Below, piece after piece: positions 14,535 through 23,414 of a stretch of 64,000 nucleotides of DNA. A program made the translations under genes and the position numbers. The DNA comes from Planotetraspora kaengkrachanensis (lineage in GTDB: Bacteria; Actinomycetota; Actinomycetes; Streptosporangiales; Streptosporangiaceae). Positions within the stretch are counted from its first letter, which is position 1, and each line of letters starts with the position of its first letter. Below the pieces are notes generated by a model that made no database searches, had not been told where the DNA came from, and saw only the letters and a program-made list of their open reading frames with translations. The stretch lies in contig NZ_BONV01000033.1 of the NCBI RefSeq assembly GCF_016862895.1, positions 1-64,000 of the forward strand. Direction: 5' to 3'.

Positions 14535-14744
14535 TCAGTCCTCCACCGCGAGCATCACGTCGGAGGCCTTGACCATCGCGATCACCTGACCGCCCCGGGC
14601 CAGTCCGAGTTCCCTGGCGGCCTCCACGGTGATCGAGGCCACCAGGCGCACTCCGCCGGCGTCCAGTTCGACGTTCGCGGTGGCCTCTCCGTGGGTTATG
14701 GCGGTCACCCGGGCGGGGATCTTGTTCCGCGCGCTCAGTCGCAT
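14535..14744 (-). CDS. Molbindin, single Mop/TOBE domain
   Basis: A 69-residue protein consisting of one Mop domain: MRLSARNKIPARVTAITHGE, then ANVELDAGG, ASITVEAARELGL and a C-terminal AMVKASDVMLAVED. Such molbindins oligomerise and store or buffer molybdate in the cytoplasm. The start is fixed by AAGGAG 8 bases upstream; a long upstream extension in the same frame is not coding. It lies 170 bp upstream of the mod operon on the same strand and is a near relative of the C-terminal half of the HTH-Mop protein. Confidence 0.85.
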   Translation of the reverse strand: MRLSARNKIPARVTAITHGEATANVELDAGGVRLVASITVEAARELGLARGGQVIAMVKASDVMLAVED

Positions 14745-15121
14745 GACGCTCTCCTTGATCACAACGTCGAAAGGCCGCGCCGGTCGGCCCGGTGCGGCTT
14801 TTCCGACGTTAAGCCACACCTTCACGCGCCAAGAAGCCGCCACGACGCTGCGACCAGCGGTTTTACAGAGCCCTGCCCACTGAACTCGTCCTCCGCCCCG
14901 CGGCGGGCTTTGCGGCAGCGACTCGATCCGCTGCGCGACAGCGACTCCGAGCGGACGGCGAAGGCGGCGATTTCCGCTTTGAGGTCGGTCGAGAAATAAA
15001 GAAGGCACCAAAGGCCACAATTGATTCAATGCGGTTACATCGCTGACGCCTCGTGATCCCACCCTCGCGTGAGGGGACGTGTCATATTTCTCGATGCACG
15101 AATCGACCTGGAGGCAGGGTT
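14745..15121. other. 377-bp divergent intergenic region
   Basis: No gene is visible. It holds the promoter of the molbindin gene (minus strand) and that of the mannosyltransferase-like gene (plus strand). A small hairpin, CCCTC-GCGT-GAGGG, lies at 15062-15075 close to the plus-strand start. GC falls between 14990 and 15045, as expected for a promoter zone. Confidence 0.4.
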
Positions 15122-16375
15122 ATGTCGAGAGGAATGACGTCCGTCCCGCGGCCCACGGCAGTACGAGGCCATTTCGCCACCGGGCGGGCAAAAACAGTCA
15201 GCAGGACCGTGGTGGTGACTGGTGTCGTCCTCACGGCGCTGGCTGTACGAGTCGTCATGTTCGATTTCCAGTCGGCGGATTACATCGTCCACCTGAAACG
15301 GTGGTATGACTACATTTATCACCATGGTGGATTCAGTGCGATCGCAGATGGCTTCGGGAGTCACGGCTTCTCGGATTACAACGCTCCATATCTCTACCTG
15401 ATGGCGGCGCTGACCCACCTGCCGATAGGCGCGCTGACCGGAATCAAGCTGATCTCGGTGGCGTTCGACCTGCTGCTGGCGTTCTTCTCCTATCGGATCG
15501 TAAAACTCCGCCACCCGGATTCCTGGCAGCCGTTCGTGGCGGGAGCCGTTGTGCTGTTCCTGCCGACGGTGGCCATGAACAGCGCGCTGTGGGGGCAGTC
15601 CGACTCGATCTACACCGCTTTCGCGTTGGGTGGGGTCTACTTCCTGATCCGGGACCGCCCCTGGTGGGCGTGCGCGTTCTTCGGCCTCGCCCTGGCGTTC
15701 AAACTGCAGGCCGTTTTCATCCTTCCCCTCCTGCTCGTCCTGGCCCTGCTCAAGCGCCTGCCATGGCGGACCCTGACGGCCGTCCCCGCGGTTTATCTGG
15801 CGCTCGATATGCCGGCACTGCTTCTGGGCGCCTCACCTGAAAGGCTCCTCACCGTCTATTCGCGGCAGACGGAGACCTACCAGCAACTCACCCTCAACGC
15901 GCCCTCCCTGTACCAATGGGTGACGCCGGGCGCCTATGCGGACGTTCTGCGCACGTCAGGCATCCTGCTGACCGGCGTGGTGGTGATCGCTCTGACCGCC
16001 GCCATCGTGGTCAAGCGGGTGGAGCCGACTCCGCTCCGGATCGTGCTGATGGCCACGACGTCGGCCATCCTTCTGCCGTTCCTCCTGCCGTCGATGCACG
16101 AGCGGTACTTTTACCTGGCTGACGTGCTCACCGTGATCGCCGCGTTCTATTTGCCGCGACGACTGTGGTCAATTCCGATCGCAGTGCAGACGTCCTCATT
16201 CCTGGCCTATCTGCCATTCCTGGGGGTCAGCCTGGTCCGGGGCGACGTGGTGCCCCTGGAATTCAAACTTCTGGCGGCACTGATGGCGCTCGCTCTCGCA
16301 GCCGTCCTGTGGGCCGCGTTCGCGGAATTCCGTAAAGGAGACGCCGTTCAGTCGGCGCGGATCAGATCCGCGTAG
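15122..16375 (+). CDS. Polytopic mannosyltransferase-like membrane protein (Gpi18-like)
   Basis: A 417-residue protein with about ten membrane segments. Early in the protein lies DFQSADYIVHLKRWYDYI, with the acidic loop residue expected of lipid-linked-sugar-dependent (GT-C fold) transferases, followed by DYNAPYLYLMAALTHLP and NSALWGQSDSIYTAFAL, which match Gpi18/PIG-V-like and GT87 proteins. It probably transfers a sugar from a polyprenyl phosphate donor on the outer membrane face. The start ATG follows GGAGG; the frame upstream of it is open but lacks a site. No glycan operon surrounds it, so the acceptor is unknown. Confidence 0.75.
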   Translation: MSRGMTSVPRPTAVRGHFATGRAKTVSRTVVVTGVVLTALAVRVVMFDFQSADYIVHLKRWYDYIYHHGGFSAIADGFGSHGFSDYNAPYLYLMAALTHLPIGALTGIKLISVAFDLLLAFFSYRIVKLRHPDSWQPFVAGAVVLFLPTVAMNSALWGQSDSIYTAFALGGVYFLIRDRPWWACAFFGLALAFKLQAVFILPLLLVLALLKRLPWRTLTAVPAVYLALDMPALLLGASPERLLTVYSRQTETYQQLTLNAPSLYQWVTPGAYADVLRTSGILLTGVVVIALTAAIVVKRVEPTPLRIVLMATTSAILLPFLLPSMHERYFYLADVLTVIAAFYLPRRLWSIPIAVQTSSFLAYLPFLGVSLVRGDVVPLEFKLLAALMALALAAVLWAAFAEFRKGDAVQSARIRSA

Positions 16376-16399
16376 GCGTCCGCCGCGGTCCGTCTGTCG

Positions 16400-16426
16400 T
16401 GAAGGGCTGTCGCGGCACACCCTTCA
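16400..16426. terminator. Hairpin between convergent genes
   Basis: TGAAGGGCTGT and ACACCCTTCA pair with one bulged C around the loop CGCGGC. It lies between the stop of the membrane transferase and the stop of the converging TetR gene and probably terminates both. Confidence 0.5.
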
Positions 16427-17020
16427 GGTCGCGGGCGCCAGACCGCGCAGGAGGGTTTCGACCGTGCCGGAGACGACCACGTCGGCGGACCGGTCGCCGA
16501 TCATGCCGCCGGTGATGATCGCGGCAAGGCCCTGAATGGTGGCCAGCAGCGCCATCGCGACCCGGTCGGGGTCGGCGCCGTCGATCTCCCCGGCCGCCTG
16601 CGCCCCGGCGATGAGCGCGACCGGCGCCGCGAACGCCCGCTCGCCGGCCTCCAGGAGTTCAGGGACGTCGGGACGGTCCTTGCGCGCGAACATCAGCGCC
16701 AGCAGCGCCGGATGCGCGGTCGCGAACCTGACGTAGGCGCGCACGAACGCGAGCAGCCGGTCGGCGAACGGGCCCCGCGCCTCGCCCAGGGCCGCGTCCA
16801 GCTCGCGTCCGAGCCGCTCCAGGCCCAGGACGGCCAGCGCGTCCAGCAGCGCCTGCTTGTCAGGGAAGTGCTGACGGGGCGCGCCGTGGCTCACGCCGAT
16901 CTCGCGGGCCAGCTCCCGCAGGGACAGCCCCTGGACGCCGGCCGCCTCCAGCTTGCGCTCGGCGGAGACGAGCAGCTCGGCGCGCAGGTTGCCGTGGTGG
17001 TAGCGCGGGGTCTGTGCCAT
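16424..17020 (-). CDS. TetR family transcriptional regulator
   Basis: A 198-residue repressor. The helix-turn-helix is LSLRELAREIGVSHGAPRQHFPDKQALLDALA (near residues 33-64), preceded by the common YHHGNLRAELL start. TAGGTT lies 7 bases before the ATG, suggesting a leaderless start; an in-frame TTG at 17029 is an alternative. It is divergent from an SDR gene, and three matching palindromes lie between them, so it very likely represses both. Confidence 0.88.
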   Translation of the reverse strand: MAQTPRYHHGNLRAELLVSAERKLEAAGVQGLSLRELAREIGVSHGAPRQHFPDKQALLDALAVLGLERLGRELDAALGEARGPFADRLLAFVRAYVRFATAHPALLALMFARKDRPDVPELLEAGERAFAAPVALIAGAQAAGEIDGADPDRVAMALLATIQGLAAIITGGMIGDRSADVVVSGTVETLLRGLAPAT

Positions 17021-17042
17021 GCCCCACAACCTACTCCGGGTC

Positions 17043-17092
17043 TAGCCATTGACTACATTTCTAGACACTGGCTAGATTCTAGACAGTGACTA
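17043..17092. promoter_or_regulatory. Three tandem 13-bp palindromic operators, TAGNCANTGNCTA
   Basis: Sites at 17043-17055 (TAGCCATTGACTA), 17062-17074 (TAGACACTGGCTA) and 17080-17092 (TAGACAGTGACTA) each fit the palindrome TAGNCANTGNCTA and start 19 and 18 bp apart. They lie between the divergent TetR and SDR genes, and the first is close to the TetR promoter box. They are almost certainly binding sites of the TetR protein encoded alongside. Confidence 0.75.
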
Positions 17093-17114
17093 CATTGTGC
17101 GAAGGGGCACGGAC

Positions 17115-17999
17115 ATGACATCCAGGACCTGGTTCATCACCGGCGCGGCATCGGGATTGGGATACGAGCTCACCACGCTCCTGCTCGCCAGAGGTGAGCG
17201 TGTGGCGGCCACCGGCCGCACCATAACCGCGTTTGAACCGCTCGCGGCCCGGTACGGCGACCGCCTATGGACGGCGCGCCTCGACGTGGCCGACGCCTCC
17301 GAGATCCACCGCGTGGTCGGGGAGGCGTTCGCCGCCTTCGGCCGGATCGACGTGGTCGTCTCCAACGCCGGGTTCGGCGTGCTCGGCGCGGCCGAGGAGG
17401 TGCCGGACGACCTTCTGCGCCGCCAGATCGAGGTCAACCTGCTCGGCGCGATCCGGCTCACCCGGGCGGCCCTGCCGTACCTGCGGGCGCAGGGCGGCGG
17501 GCGGATCGTGCAGATGTCCAGCTCCGGCGGGCAGGTCCCCGATCCCGGCATGAGCGTGTACAACGCGACCAAGTTCGGCGTCGAGGGCTTCTTCGAGTCG
17601 GTCGCCATCGAGCTCGCGCCGTTCGGCGTCGAGGTCACGCTCGTCGAGCCCGGCGGAGCGCGGACGGGCTTCAACCGCAACCTCGCGGTCGCCGACCCGA
17701 TCGACGCGTACGGCACAGGCGTCGTGGGCCGGATCCGCGGCATGCTTGGCGGTGGCGTGGACCCGGACCTCCTGCGCAGGGCCGTCGCGGGCGACCCGCG
17801 CAAGATCGCCCGTGCCGTCGCCGACTCGGTCGAGACGAGCCCGGCGCCGCGGCGGCTCACGCTCGGCGGCGGCGCCTACGAGGCGATCGAGGCGGCCCTC
17901 CAGGAGAGGTTGTCGGCGCTGCGGGCGCAGCGCGATCTGGCCTACGGCACGGACGCGGACGACGTCGTCGCCGAGCGCGCGGGGATCCCGGTCACCTGA
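17115..17999 (+). CDS. Short-chain dehydrogenase/reductase (SDR)
   Basis: A 294-residue classical SDR. The Rossmann motif is TGAASGLG, the NNAG-type motif reads SNAGFG, the catalytic Ser lies in MSSSGG and the Tyr-Lys pair in VYNATKFG. The sequence after it (FESVAIELAPFGVEVTLVEPGG) is typical of 17-beta-HSD-like SDRs that oxidise or reduce alcohols with NAD(P)H. The ATG at 17115 follows GAAGGGG. The substrate is not evident. It is under the control of the divergent TetR gene. Confidence 0.9.
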   Translation: MTSRTWFITGAASGLGYELTTLLLARGERVAATGRTITAFEPLAARYGDRLWTARLDVADASEIHRVVGEAFAAFGRIDVVVSNAGFGVLGAAEEVPDDLLRRQIEVNLLGAIRLTRAALPYLRAQGGGRIVQMSSSGGQVPDPGMSVYNATKFGVEGFFESVAIELAPFGVEVTLVEPGGARTGFNRNLAVADPIDAYGTGVVGRIRGMLGGGVDPDLLRRAVAGDPRKIARAVADSVETSPAPRRLTLGGGAYEAIEAALQERLSALRAQRDLAYGTDADDVVAERAGIPVT

Positions 18000-18471
18000 G
18001 CCCGGCCGGCCGCGCCGGTGCGACGACGGGAACCCGGAGGTGCTCGTAGACGATGCTGGTGCGCACGTCCGCCACCTCGGGCCGTTCGGTGAGCCTGTCG
18101 ATGACGAACGCGTACAGGCTGTCGTTGCCGGGGACGGCGACGTGGATCAGGAAGTCCTCCGTCCCCGACACCACGAAGACGCCGATCGTCTCGGGCAGAC
18201 CGCGGACCCAGTTGCGGAATGCCTCGATGGCGCGCCGCGATGGCGGGCGGATCCGCACGGCGATCAGCGCCTGGACCGGGCGCCCGATCTCCGCGAGGTC
18301 GACGTCGAGCGTCGCCCCCCGGATGACGCCTCGCTCGCGCAGGGCCCGCGTCCGGTCGAGCGCCGTGGTCGGCGACACCCCCACGGCGGCGGCGACGTCG
18401 CGGTTGGTGCGCCGTGCGTCGTGCTGCAGTTCCCGCAGGATCGCCGTATCTAGTTCGTCCAGGTCAGCCAT
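17992..18471 (-). CDS. Lrp/AsnC family transcriptional regulator
   Basis: A 159-residue regulator: N-terminal HTH (DTAILRELQHDARRTNRDVAAAVGVSPTTALDR) and C-terminal RAM domain (IAVRIRPPSRRAIEAFRNW, VSGTEDFLIHVAVP) that binds an amino acid or related ligand. TAGGCT lies 6 bases before the ATG on this strand, so the start is probably leaderless. Its 3' end overlaps the converging SDR gene by 8 bp. It is divergent from the DUF2000 gene, its likely target. Confidence 0.9.
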   Translation of the reverse strand: MADLDELDTAILRELQHDARRTNRDVAAAVGVSPTTALDRTRALRERGVIRGATLDVDLAEIGRPVQALIAVRIRPPSRRAIEAFRNWVRGLPETIGVFVVSGTEDFLIHVAVPGNDSLYAFVIDRLTERPEVADVRTSIVYEHLRVPVVAPARPAGLR

Positions 18472-18574
18472 ATCGGCAGCCTAACCGAATTTAGTACGGA
18501 TGCCATTGGCTAGAGCTGGACTTATGCCTACCCTGATGCCCGGATTCCGTATATCAGCAAGGGAGCGAGCTGGC

Positions 18575-19051
18575 ATGAACGATGCGGCGCCGGCGATCGG
18601 ATACGCGCCGGAGGAGATCCTGACGGGAGAGCCGACCCGCTCGTCCCGGCTGAAGTGGGTGGTCGTCGTCGCCGAGGCGTTGCCGGCGGGCCGGATCGTC
18701 AACGCCGCCGTTTGCGTCGCGGCGGCCACGGCGGCCGGGGTGCCGGGGCTCCTCGGCCCGGACGCGAAGGACGCGACCGGAGACCTCCATCCCGGCCTTC
18801 CCTGGGCGGGGTGCACGATCCTCGCCGCGTCGTCGTCCCGGATCGCGGAGATCAGGGCCGAGGCGGCCGCCTCGCAGGGGGTGTTCGTGGCCGACATGCC
18901 GGGCCTCGCCCAGCTCGTCCGCGTCTACGACGGATTCCTCGAGCGGATGTCCGCCGCGGACGCCGACGAGCTGGACTACTGCGCGGTCAGCGTCGTCGGC
19001 CCCCGCAAGACCGTCGACCGCCTCGTGCGCGGGCTCTCGCTGCTCGCCTGA
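18575..19051 (+). CDS. DUF2000 family protein
   Basis: A 158-residue protein of the DUF2000 family, whose fold resembles peptidyl-tRNA hydrolase 2: KWVVVVAEALPAGRIVNAAVCVAA at the start of the domain and CAVSVVGPRKTVDRLVRGLSLLA at the end. No function is established. AGGGAG precedes the ATG at 18575, which I prefer over the earlier ATG at 18500. It is divergent from an Lrp-type regulator, an arrangement seen repeatedly for this family, so it may take part in amino acid metabolism; that is inference. Confidence 0.75.
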   Translation: MNDAAPAIGYAPEEILTGEPTRSSRLKWVVVVAEALPAGRIVNAAVCVAAATAAGVPGLLGPDAKDATGDLHPGLPWAGCTILAASSSRIAEIRAEAAASQGVFVADMPGLAQLVRVYDGFLERMSAADADELDYCAVSVVGPRKTVDRLVRGLSLLA

Positions 19052-19054
19052 AGA

Positions 19055-20002
19055 TCAGCCGACCGCGGGGTAGGCGACTCCGGTGAGCTTCTCGGAGACC
19101 TCCCACAGTCGCGCGGCGGCCGCGTCGTCCAGGGCGCGCCTGGGCGCTCTGCCCTCGGCCGGTCCGCCGGTGAGCCCGCAGAACCCGTCCGGGCCGTAGT
19201 AGGCGCCCCCTCTCGCGTCCGGGCTGACGGCGGCGTGCAGGATCGGCAGGATTCCGGTGGGCACCTGCTGCCACAGTCCGGGGATCCGGTACAGGAGGCC
19301 GTACATCAGGCGCGTGCGCGTGACGGCGGCGCCGCCGTGCGTGGGGCCGGTGAACTGCAGGTTGGTGATCGTCGCACCTGGATGGGCGGCGTTGCTGAGG
19401 ACGCCCCACCCGGCCTCTTCGCTGCGTCGGTGGAGCTCCCGGGCGAACAGCAGGTTCGCGATCTTGGAGCCGCCGTAGGCACGCTGCGGCCGGTATCTCT
19501 CGCTCTGCAGGTCGCCGAAGTTGAGCCGGCCCCACCAGGTGGAGATGCTGCTGACCGTGGTCACGCGGGGCGACTGCGCGGCTCGCAGTAACGGCAGCAG
19601 GTGCCCGGTCAGCGCGAAGTGCCCGAGGTGGTTGCCGCCGAACTGCGTCTCGAAGCCGTCCTCGGTCACGCCGCGCCTCGGCAGCGCCATGACGCCGGCG
19701 TTGTTGATCAGGAAGTCGATCGGCCGGCCTTCGGCCGCCAGTTCGGCGCCGAAGGCCGCCACGGTCTTGAGGGAGGTCAGGTCGAGGTGGCGGATCGTCA
19801 GCCGCGCGTCCGGCACCGCCGTACGCACCTCCTCGACCGCGGCTGCGCCCTTCGCGCGGTTCCTGACGGCGAGGACGACCTCGGCTCCCGCCTCGGCGAA
19901 ACGGCGCGTCAGCCCGAGCCCGAGGCCGCTGTTCGCCCCCGTGATCACCGCGCGCCTTCCCGTGAGGTCGGGGACGGTCACGTCGGGCGCCGAACGTGCC
20001 AT
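19055..20002 (-). CDS. Short-chain dehydrogenase/reductase, retinol-dehydrogenase-like
   Basis: A 315-residue SDR with TGANSGLG (cofactor), NNAGVMALP, the Ser of TVSSIST and the Tyr-Lys of AYGGSKIAN. The long C-terminal part and the [13 protein letters not shown] segment are typical of the WWOX/retinol-dehydrogenase-like subgroup. Its stop lies 3 bp from that of the converging DUF2000 gene. The substrate is unknown. Confidence 0.88.
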   Translation of the reverse strand: MARSAPDVTVPDLTGRRAVITGANSGLGLGLTRRFAEAGAEVVLAVRNRAKGAAAVEEVRTAVPDARLTIRHLDLTSLKTVAAFGAELAAEGRPIDFLINNAGVMALPRRGVTEDGFETQFGGNHLGHFALTGHLLPLLRAAQSPRVTTVSSISTWWGRLNFGDLQSERYRPQRAYGGSKIANLLFARELHRRSEEAGWGVLSNAAHPGATITNLQFTGPTHGGAAVTRTRLMYGLLYRIPGLWQQVPTGILPILHAAVSPDARGGAYYGPDGFCGLTGGPAEGRAPRRALDDAAAARLWEVSEKLTGVAYPAVG

Positions 20003-20057
20003 GGGGAGCTCCAGGGGGACGTGCCGCCAGGGTCACCGGCAAACTATCCCATCGTGA

Positions 20058-20396
20058 TCAATTGTGGGGTGCGTACATGATGACGCCCACACCGACCAGG
20101 CAGATGGCGGCGCCGACGATGTCCCAGACGGTGGGACGGAACCCGTCGGCCACCATCCCCCACGCCAGCGAGCCGGCGACGAACACGCCGCCGTAGGCGG
20201 CCAGCACCCGCCCGAAATGAGCCTCCGGCTGGAATGTCGCGACGAAGCCGTACGCGGCGAGGGCCATGACGCCCGCGGCGATCCACCAGGGGCCGCGGTG
20301 TTCCCGCCACCCCTGCCAGACCAGCCACGCACCGCCGATCTCGGCGACGGCCGCGACGACGAAGAGCAGAATCGAACGGGCGACGGTCACGAACAC
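20058..20396 (-). CDS. YnfA/UPF0060 family small membrane protein
   Basis: A 112-residue protein with four membrane helices. It matches the UPF0060 pattern: [48 protein letters not shown] and a C-terminal [19 protein letters not shown]. These proteins resemble small multidrug resistance transporters. GTG start. It lies 27 bp after the FtsX-type permease on the same strand and may be cotranscribed with it. Confidence 0.88.
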   Translation of the reverse strand: MFVTVARSILLFVVAAVAEIGGAWLVWQGWREHRGPWWIAAGVMALAAYGFVATFQPEAHFGRVLAAYGGVFVAGSLAWGMVADGFRPTVWDIVGAAICLVGVGVIMYAPHN

Positions 20397-20423
20397 GACC
20401 GTATCGGGCGGCGCCGAGGTGCG

Positions 20424-23414
20424 TCAGGCGGGCGCCTCGCGGAGCTGGTCGACTTGGACGCCGCGCAGCAGGAGCTCCGACGTCACGGCGGCGGCGACCA
20501 GGCTGAGGACGAGCACGGCGCAGGCCACGGCGATGACGGGAACGGGCACCAGCGAGTAGTCCAGCGGAGGCGTCACGGGGGTCTCGGCGAACTCGGGCAC
20601 CCGCGGCAGCGCGGCCCAGGCCGCGACCAGGCCGGCGAGTATCCCGGTCAGCGCTCCCCACGACAACGTGATCGTCTGCTCCAGCAGCAGCGCCACCCGC
20701 AACGGCCGCACGCGGGCGCCCGCGGCCTCGAGGGCCGCCATCTCGTACGTGCGCCGCCGCGCGGCCGCGTGGAGGGCCAGCACGGCCCGGCCGAGCGCGA
20801 GCAGGGCGGCGACGCCCGCCGAGATGATGAGCAGGAGCAGCGCCAGGCCGGGTCCCTGACTCGTGTAGCCGGCGACGAGATCGTCCAGCGTCCGCATGCC
20901 GAGGACGGGGACGCCGTCCCTGCGCAGCGCGTCGCGCACCTCGTCCCCGCGGCCGGGGGCCGCCCAGATCTGGAACTCGGTCTTCGGGGAGTAGCCGTAG
21001 GCGACCCGGTCGGCCGTCTCCAGGTCCACGACGACCCCGGGGGCGTTCAGTCCAGGAAGGGCCCGGGTCGTGGCGACCGACTCGTAACCGGAGAAATAGA
21101 CGTCGTCCAGGCCCGGCAGCTTCTGGCCCGCCGCCGTTCCCGACGACAGCCCGGGCATGGGGTCGGGGAAGGTGTCCGGCCTGCTCTCGCTGAAGTTCGG
21201 GTCGAAGGACAGGGGGAGCCCGCCGTCCGCGGTCGATGAGGTCGACGTCCACCTGGTCGGGTCGTCGAGCCCGGCGTCGACGGTGGTCCACCGGCCGTCG
21301 CGCCGCATCTCGAGCTTCGTGAGGAGCGCACTGCCGCTCGGCCGGTCCTCGAAGTTCGTGCCGGTGTCCCCCATCACCTCCATGCGCAGGCCGCGCAGCT
21401 CGCACGGTGCGGTGAGGCAGCCGCGCGGCAGCCCCCACTCGTGCACCGTGGTCCGCGCGTCCGGCCTGGCGAGCGGGATCGACGCAGGTCTGGTCTCGCC
21501 GGCGACCCGGAAATCGGCGTAGAGGATGGCGCTCCAGCCTTCCGGCAACGGCGGAGTGGTGATGTGGGCGCGGATCCGGTCGCCGGACAACATCACCCTG
21601 GGCGGCGGCGCAGAAGGGGAGAGTTTCGCCACCAGCCGGCTCAGTTCCTGGTCGTTCCCGTACGACGGCCGCCAGAGCGCGACCGCGGCGAAGAGGGCGG
21701 GGTCGGTGGCGAGCGTCGCCGGAGGACCGGGTGTCACGATGACGGGGGCCGTGCCCGGGATGGCCGCGGAGATCTTCCTCAGCGTCTCCGTGTCGGTTCT
21801 GGCAACGACGAAGACGGTCTCGGCGCCGTTGTGGACGCGCGCGACCTCCTGGTAGTTGCGCGAGGTCACCGACCAGGCCGCGACCGCGAAGACCGCGAGC
21901 CCGAGGCCCGCGGCGAGCACGACCACCGAGCTCGCCGTGGCCGAGCCGCGCGCGATCTGGCGCATGGCGAGGAAGGCGCCGATGTTCCCGCGGGTCCGGG
22001 TGAACCGGAACAGGGCGCGGCAGGCGAGCGGCAGGATCCGTCTGGCGATCATGGCGAGCGCCACCGCGAGCAGGCCCGGTGCGACGAGGGCGCTCGCGCG
22101 CTGGCCCGTCGTGTCGGTGATGGCGCCTCCCGCGACCAGCTCCGCGAGCCCCACCGCGGTGATCGCGAGCACCACCCCGTCGACGACCCAGGCGCGGCGA
22201 TGCGCGCGGGGCGTGCGCCGCCACTGCTCGACGACGGGCTGCGTCACCGTCTGCCTGGCGGCCAGCGCCGTGGCCAGCAGGCCGCCGAAGACGGCGGCCA
22301 CGCCGCACAGGACGGTGAAGCCGTCGACGGTGACCTCCAGATCCTTACGGAGGAGCGTCTCGCTCATCCGCTGGACCACCGCGAAGCTCGCGGCGAGCCC
22401 GAGAGGCAGCGCCGCGAGCAGGAGGAACGCGGGCTCGGACAGGCCGAACGCCCAGATCCGCAGGGTGGGCAGGCCGCGCAGCCTGGCCAGTGCGATCTCC
22501 TGCGCACGGGCGGCGACGAGGTCGCGGACGGTGAGGAACAACAGGAGCCAGCCGAGGGCCACGAGCTGGAGCGTCACCAGGGTCGTCGGCACCGACAGGG
22601 AGTCGAGATGCCGGTGGACGGCTGCCAGCGTGTCGTCCATGTAGCTGAAGACGGTCGTGGTCTGCCGGCTCTGCCCGAGGCCGCGCAGTTCGGCCTGGAT
22701 GGACTCCAGCAGCGCGAGGCCGTCGCCGGTGATCTTCTGCGGGTCGATGTAGACGATGGCACTGCTGACCCACGACTCACCGGGGACGCCGACGACGCCA
22801 CCCGTCGCCACCACGGACTTCGCCTGCGTGTCCGGCACGGTGAGGAGAGGGTCGCCGTTGCCCTCGGTGACCCCGGCCGTCTGCGGGAACAGGCTCCTGC
22901 CGTACCAGATGGGGTCGGCGGCGTCGGTCTCGTAGACGCCGACCACGCGCAAAGGGGTGAGCCGCGCGTCGTCGGAGCCGGACTCGCGCAGCAGGCGGAG
23001 TTTGACGGTCCCGCCGACCTTCAGGCCCGACGCGCCGGTGACCATGATCTCGTTGGCCGCCTCCGGGCACCGGCCCTCGAGCAGCCTCACGTGGTCGCAC
23101 TGACCGTCGACCCACATCAGGGGGTAGGTCTTGGTGGCCTTGTCGTTGGGGCTGAGCAGCTCCGCCCCCTGGATGGGCGGAAGGAGGAAGGGCGCCCTGA
23201 CGTGCTCCACCAGCCTGCCCGCGGTGTCCGTCACGGAGGTGACGCGCCAGCCGCGGTGATCGAGGAGCGCGTGGTCGAGCGTCTCACGCAGGAGCGTGGT
23301 GCGGGCGGCGTCGGTGTACATCGGGCCGAGCGACCCGGCGACCACGGGGAGGATCGCGACGACGAGCACGATCAGCGACAACCAGCGGCGCCGCCACAGT
23401 CCGCGGAGGATCAC
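20424..23414 (-). CDS. FtsX/MacB-type ABC transporter permease
   Basis: About 996 residues. It has an N-terminal membrane anchor (WLSLIVLVVAILPVVAGSLGP), a large extracytoplasmic part, a central block of helices near residues 270-520, a second external domain, and three C-terminal FtsX helices (ISAGVAALLALGRAVLALHAA). I place the start at the GTG overlapping the stop of the second ATPase gene (GTGA); the open frame continues upstream only as a shadow. MacB-like permeases do not import; they expel compounds or transmit mechanical work across the membrane. The cargo is unknown. Confidence 0.85.
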   Translation of the reverse strand: MILRGLWRRRWLSLIVLVVAILPVVAGSLGPMYTDAARTTLLRETLDHALLDHRGWRVTSVTDTAGRLVEHVRAPFLLPPIQGAELLSPNDKATKTYPLMWVDGQCDHVRLLEGRCPEAANEIMVTGASGLKVGGTVKLRLLRESGSDDARLTPLRVVGVYETDAADPIWYGRSLFPQTAGVTEGNGDPLLTVPDTQAKSVVATGGVVGVPGESWVSSAIVYIDPQKITGDGLALLESIQAELRGLGQSRQTTTVFSYMDDTLAAVHRHLDSLSVPTTLVTLQLVALGWLLLFLTVRDLVAARAQEIALARLRGLPTLRIWAFGLSEPAFLLLAALPLGLAASFAVVQRMSETLLRKDLEVTVDGFTVLCGVAAVFGGLLATALAARQTVTQPVVEQWRRTPRAHRRAWVVDGVVLAITAVGLAELVAGGAITDTTGQRASALVAPGLLAVALAMIARRILPLACRALFRFTRTRGNIGAFLAMRQIARGSATASSVVVLAAGLGLAVFAVAAWSVTSRNYQEVARVHNGAETVFVVARTDTETLRKISAAIPGTAPVIVTPGPPATLATDPALFAAVALWRPSYGNDQELSRLVAKLSPSAPPPRVMLSGDRIRAHITTPPLPEGWSAILYADFRVAGETRPASIPLARPDARTTVHEWGLPRGCLTAPCELRGLRMEVMGDTGTNFEDRPSGSALLTKLEMRRDGRWTTVDAGLDDPTRWTSTSSTADGGLPLSFDPNFSESRPDTFPDPMPGLSSGTAAGQKLPGLDDVYFSGYESVATTRALPGLNAPGVVVDLETADRVAYGYSPKTEFQIWAAPGRGDEVRDALRRDGVPVLGMRTLDDLVAGYTSQGPGLALLLLIISAGVAALLALGRAVLALHAAARRRTYEMAALEAAGARVRPLRVALLLEQTITLSWGALTGILAGLVAAWAALPRVPEFAETPVTPPLDYSLVPVPVIAVACAVLVLSLVAAAVTSELLLRGVQVDQLREAPA

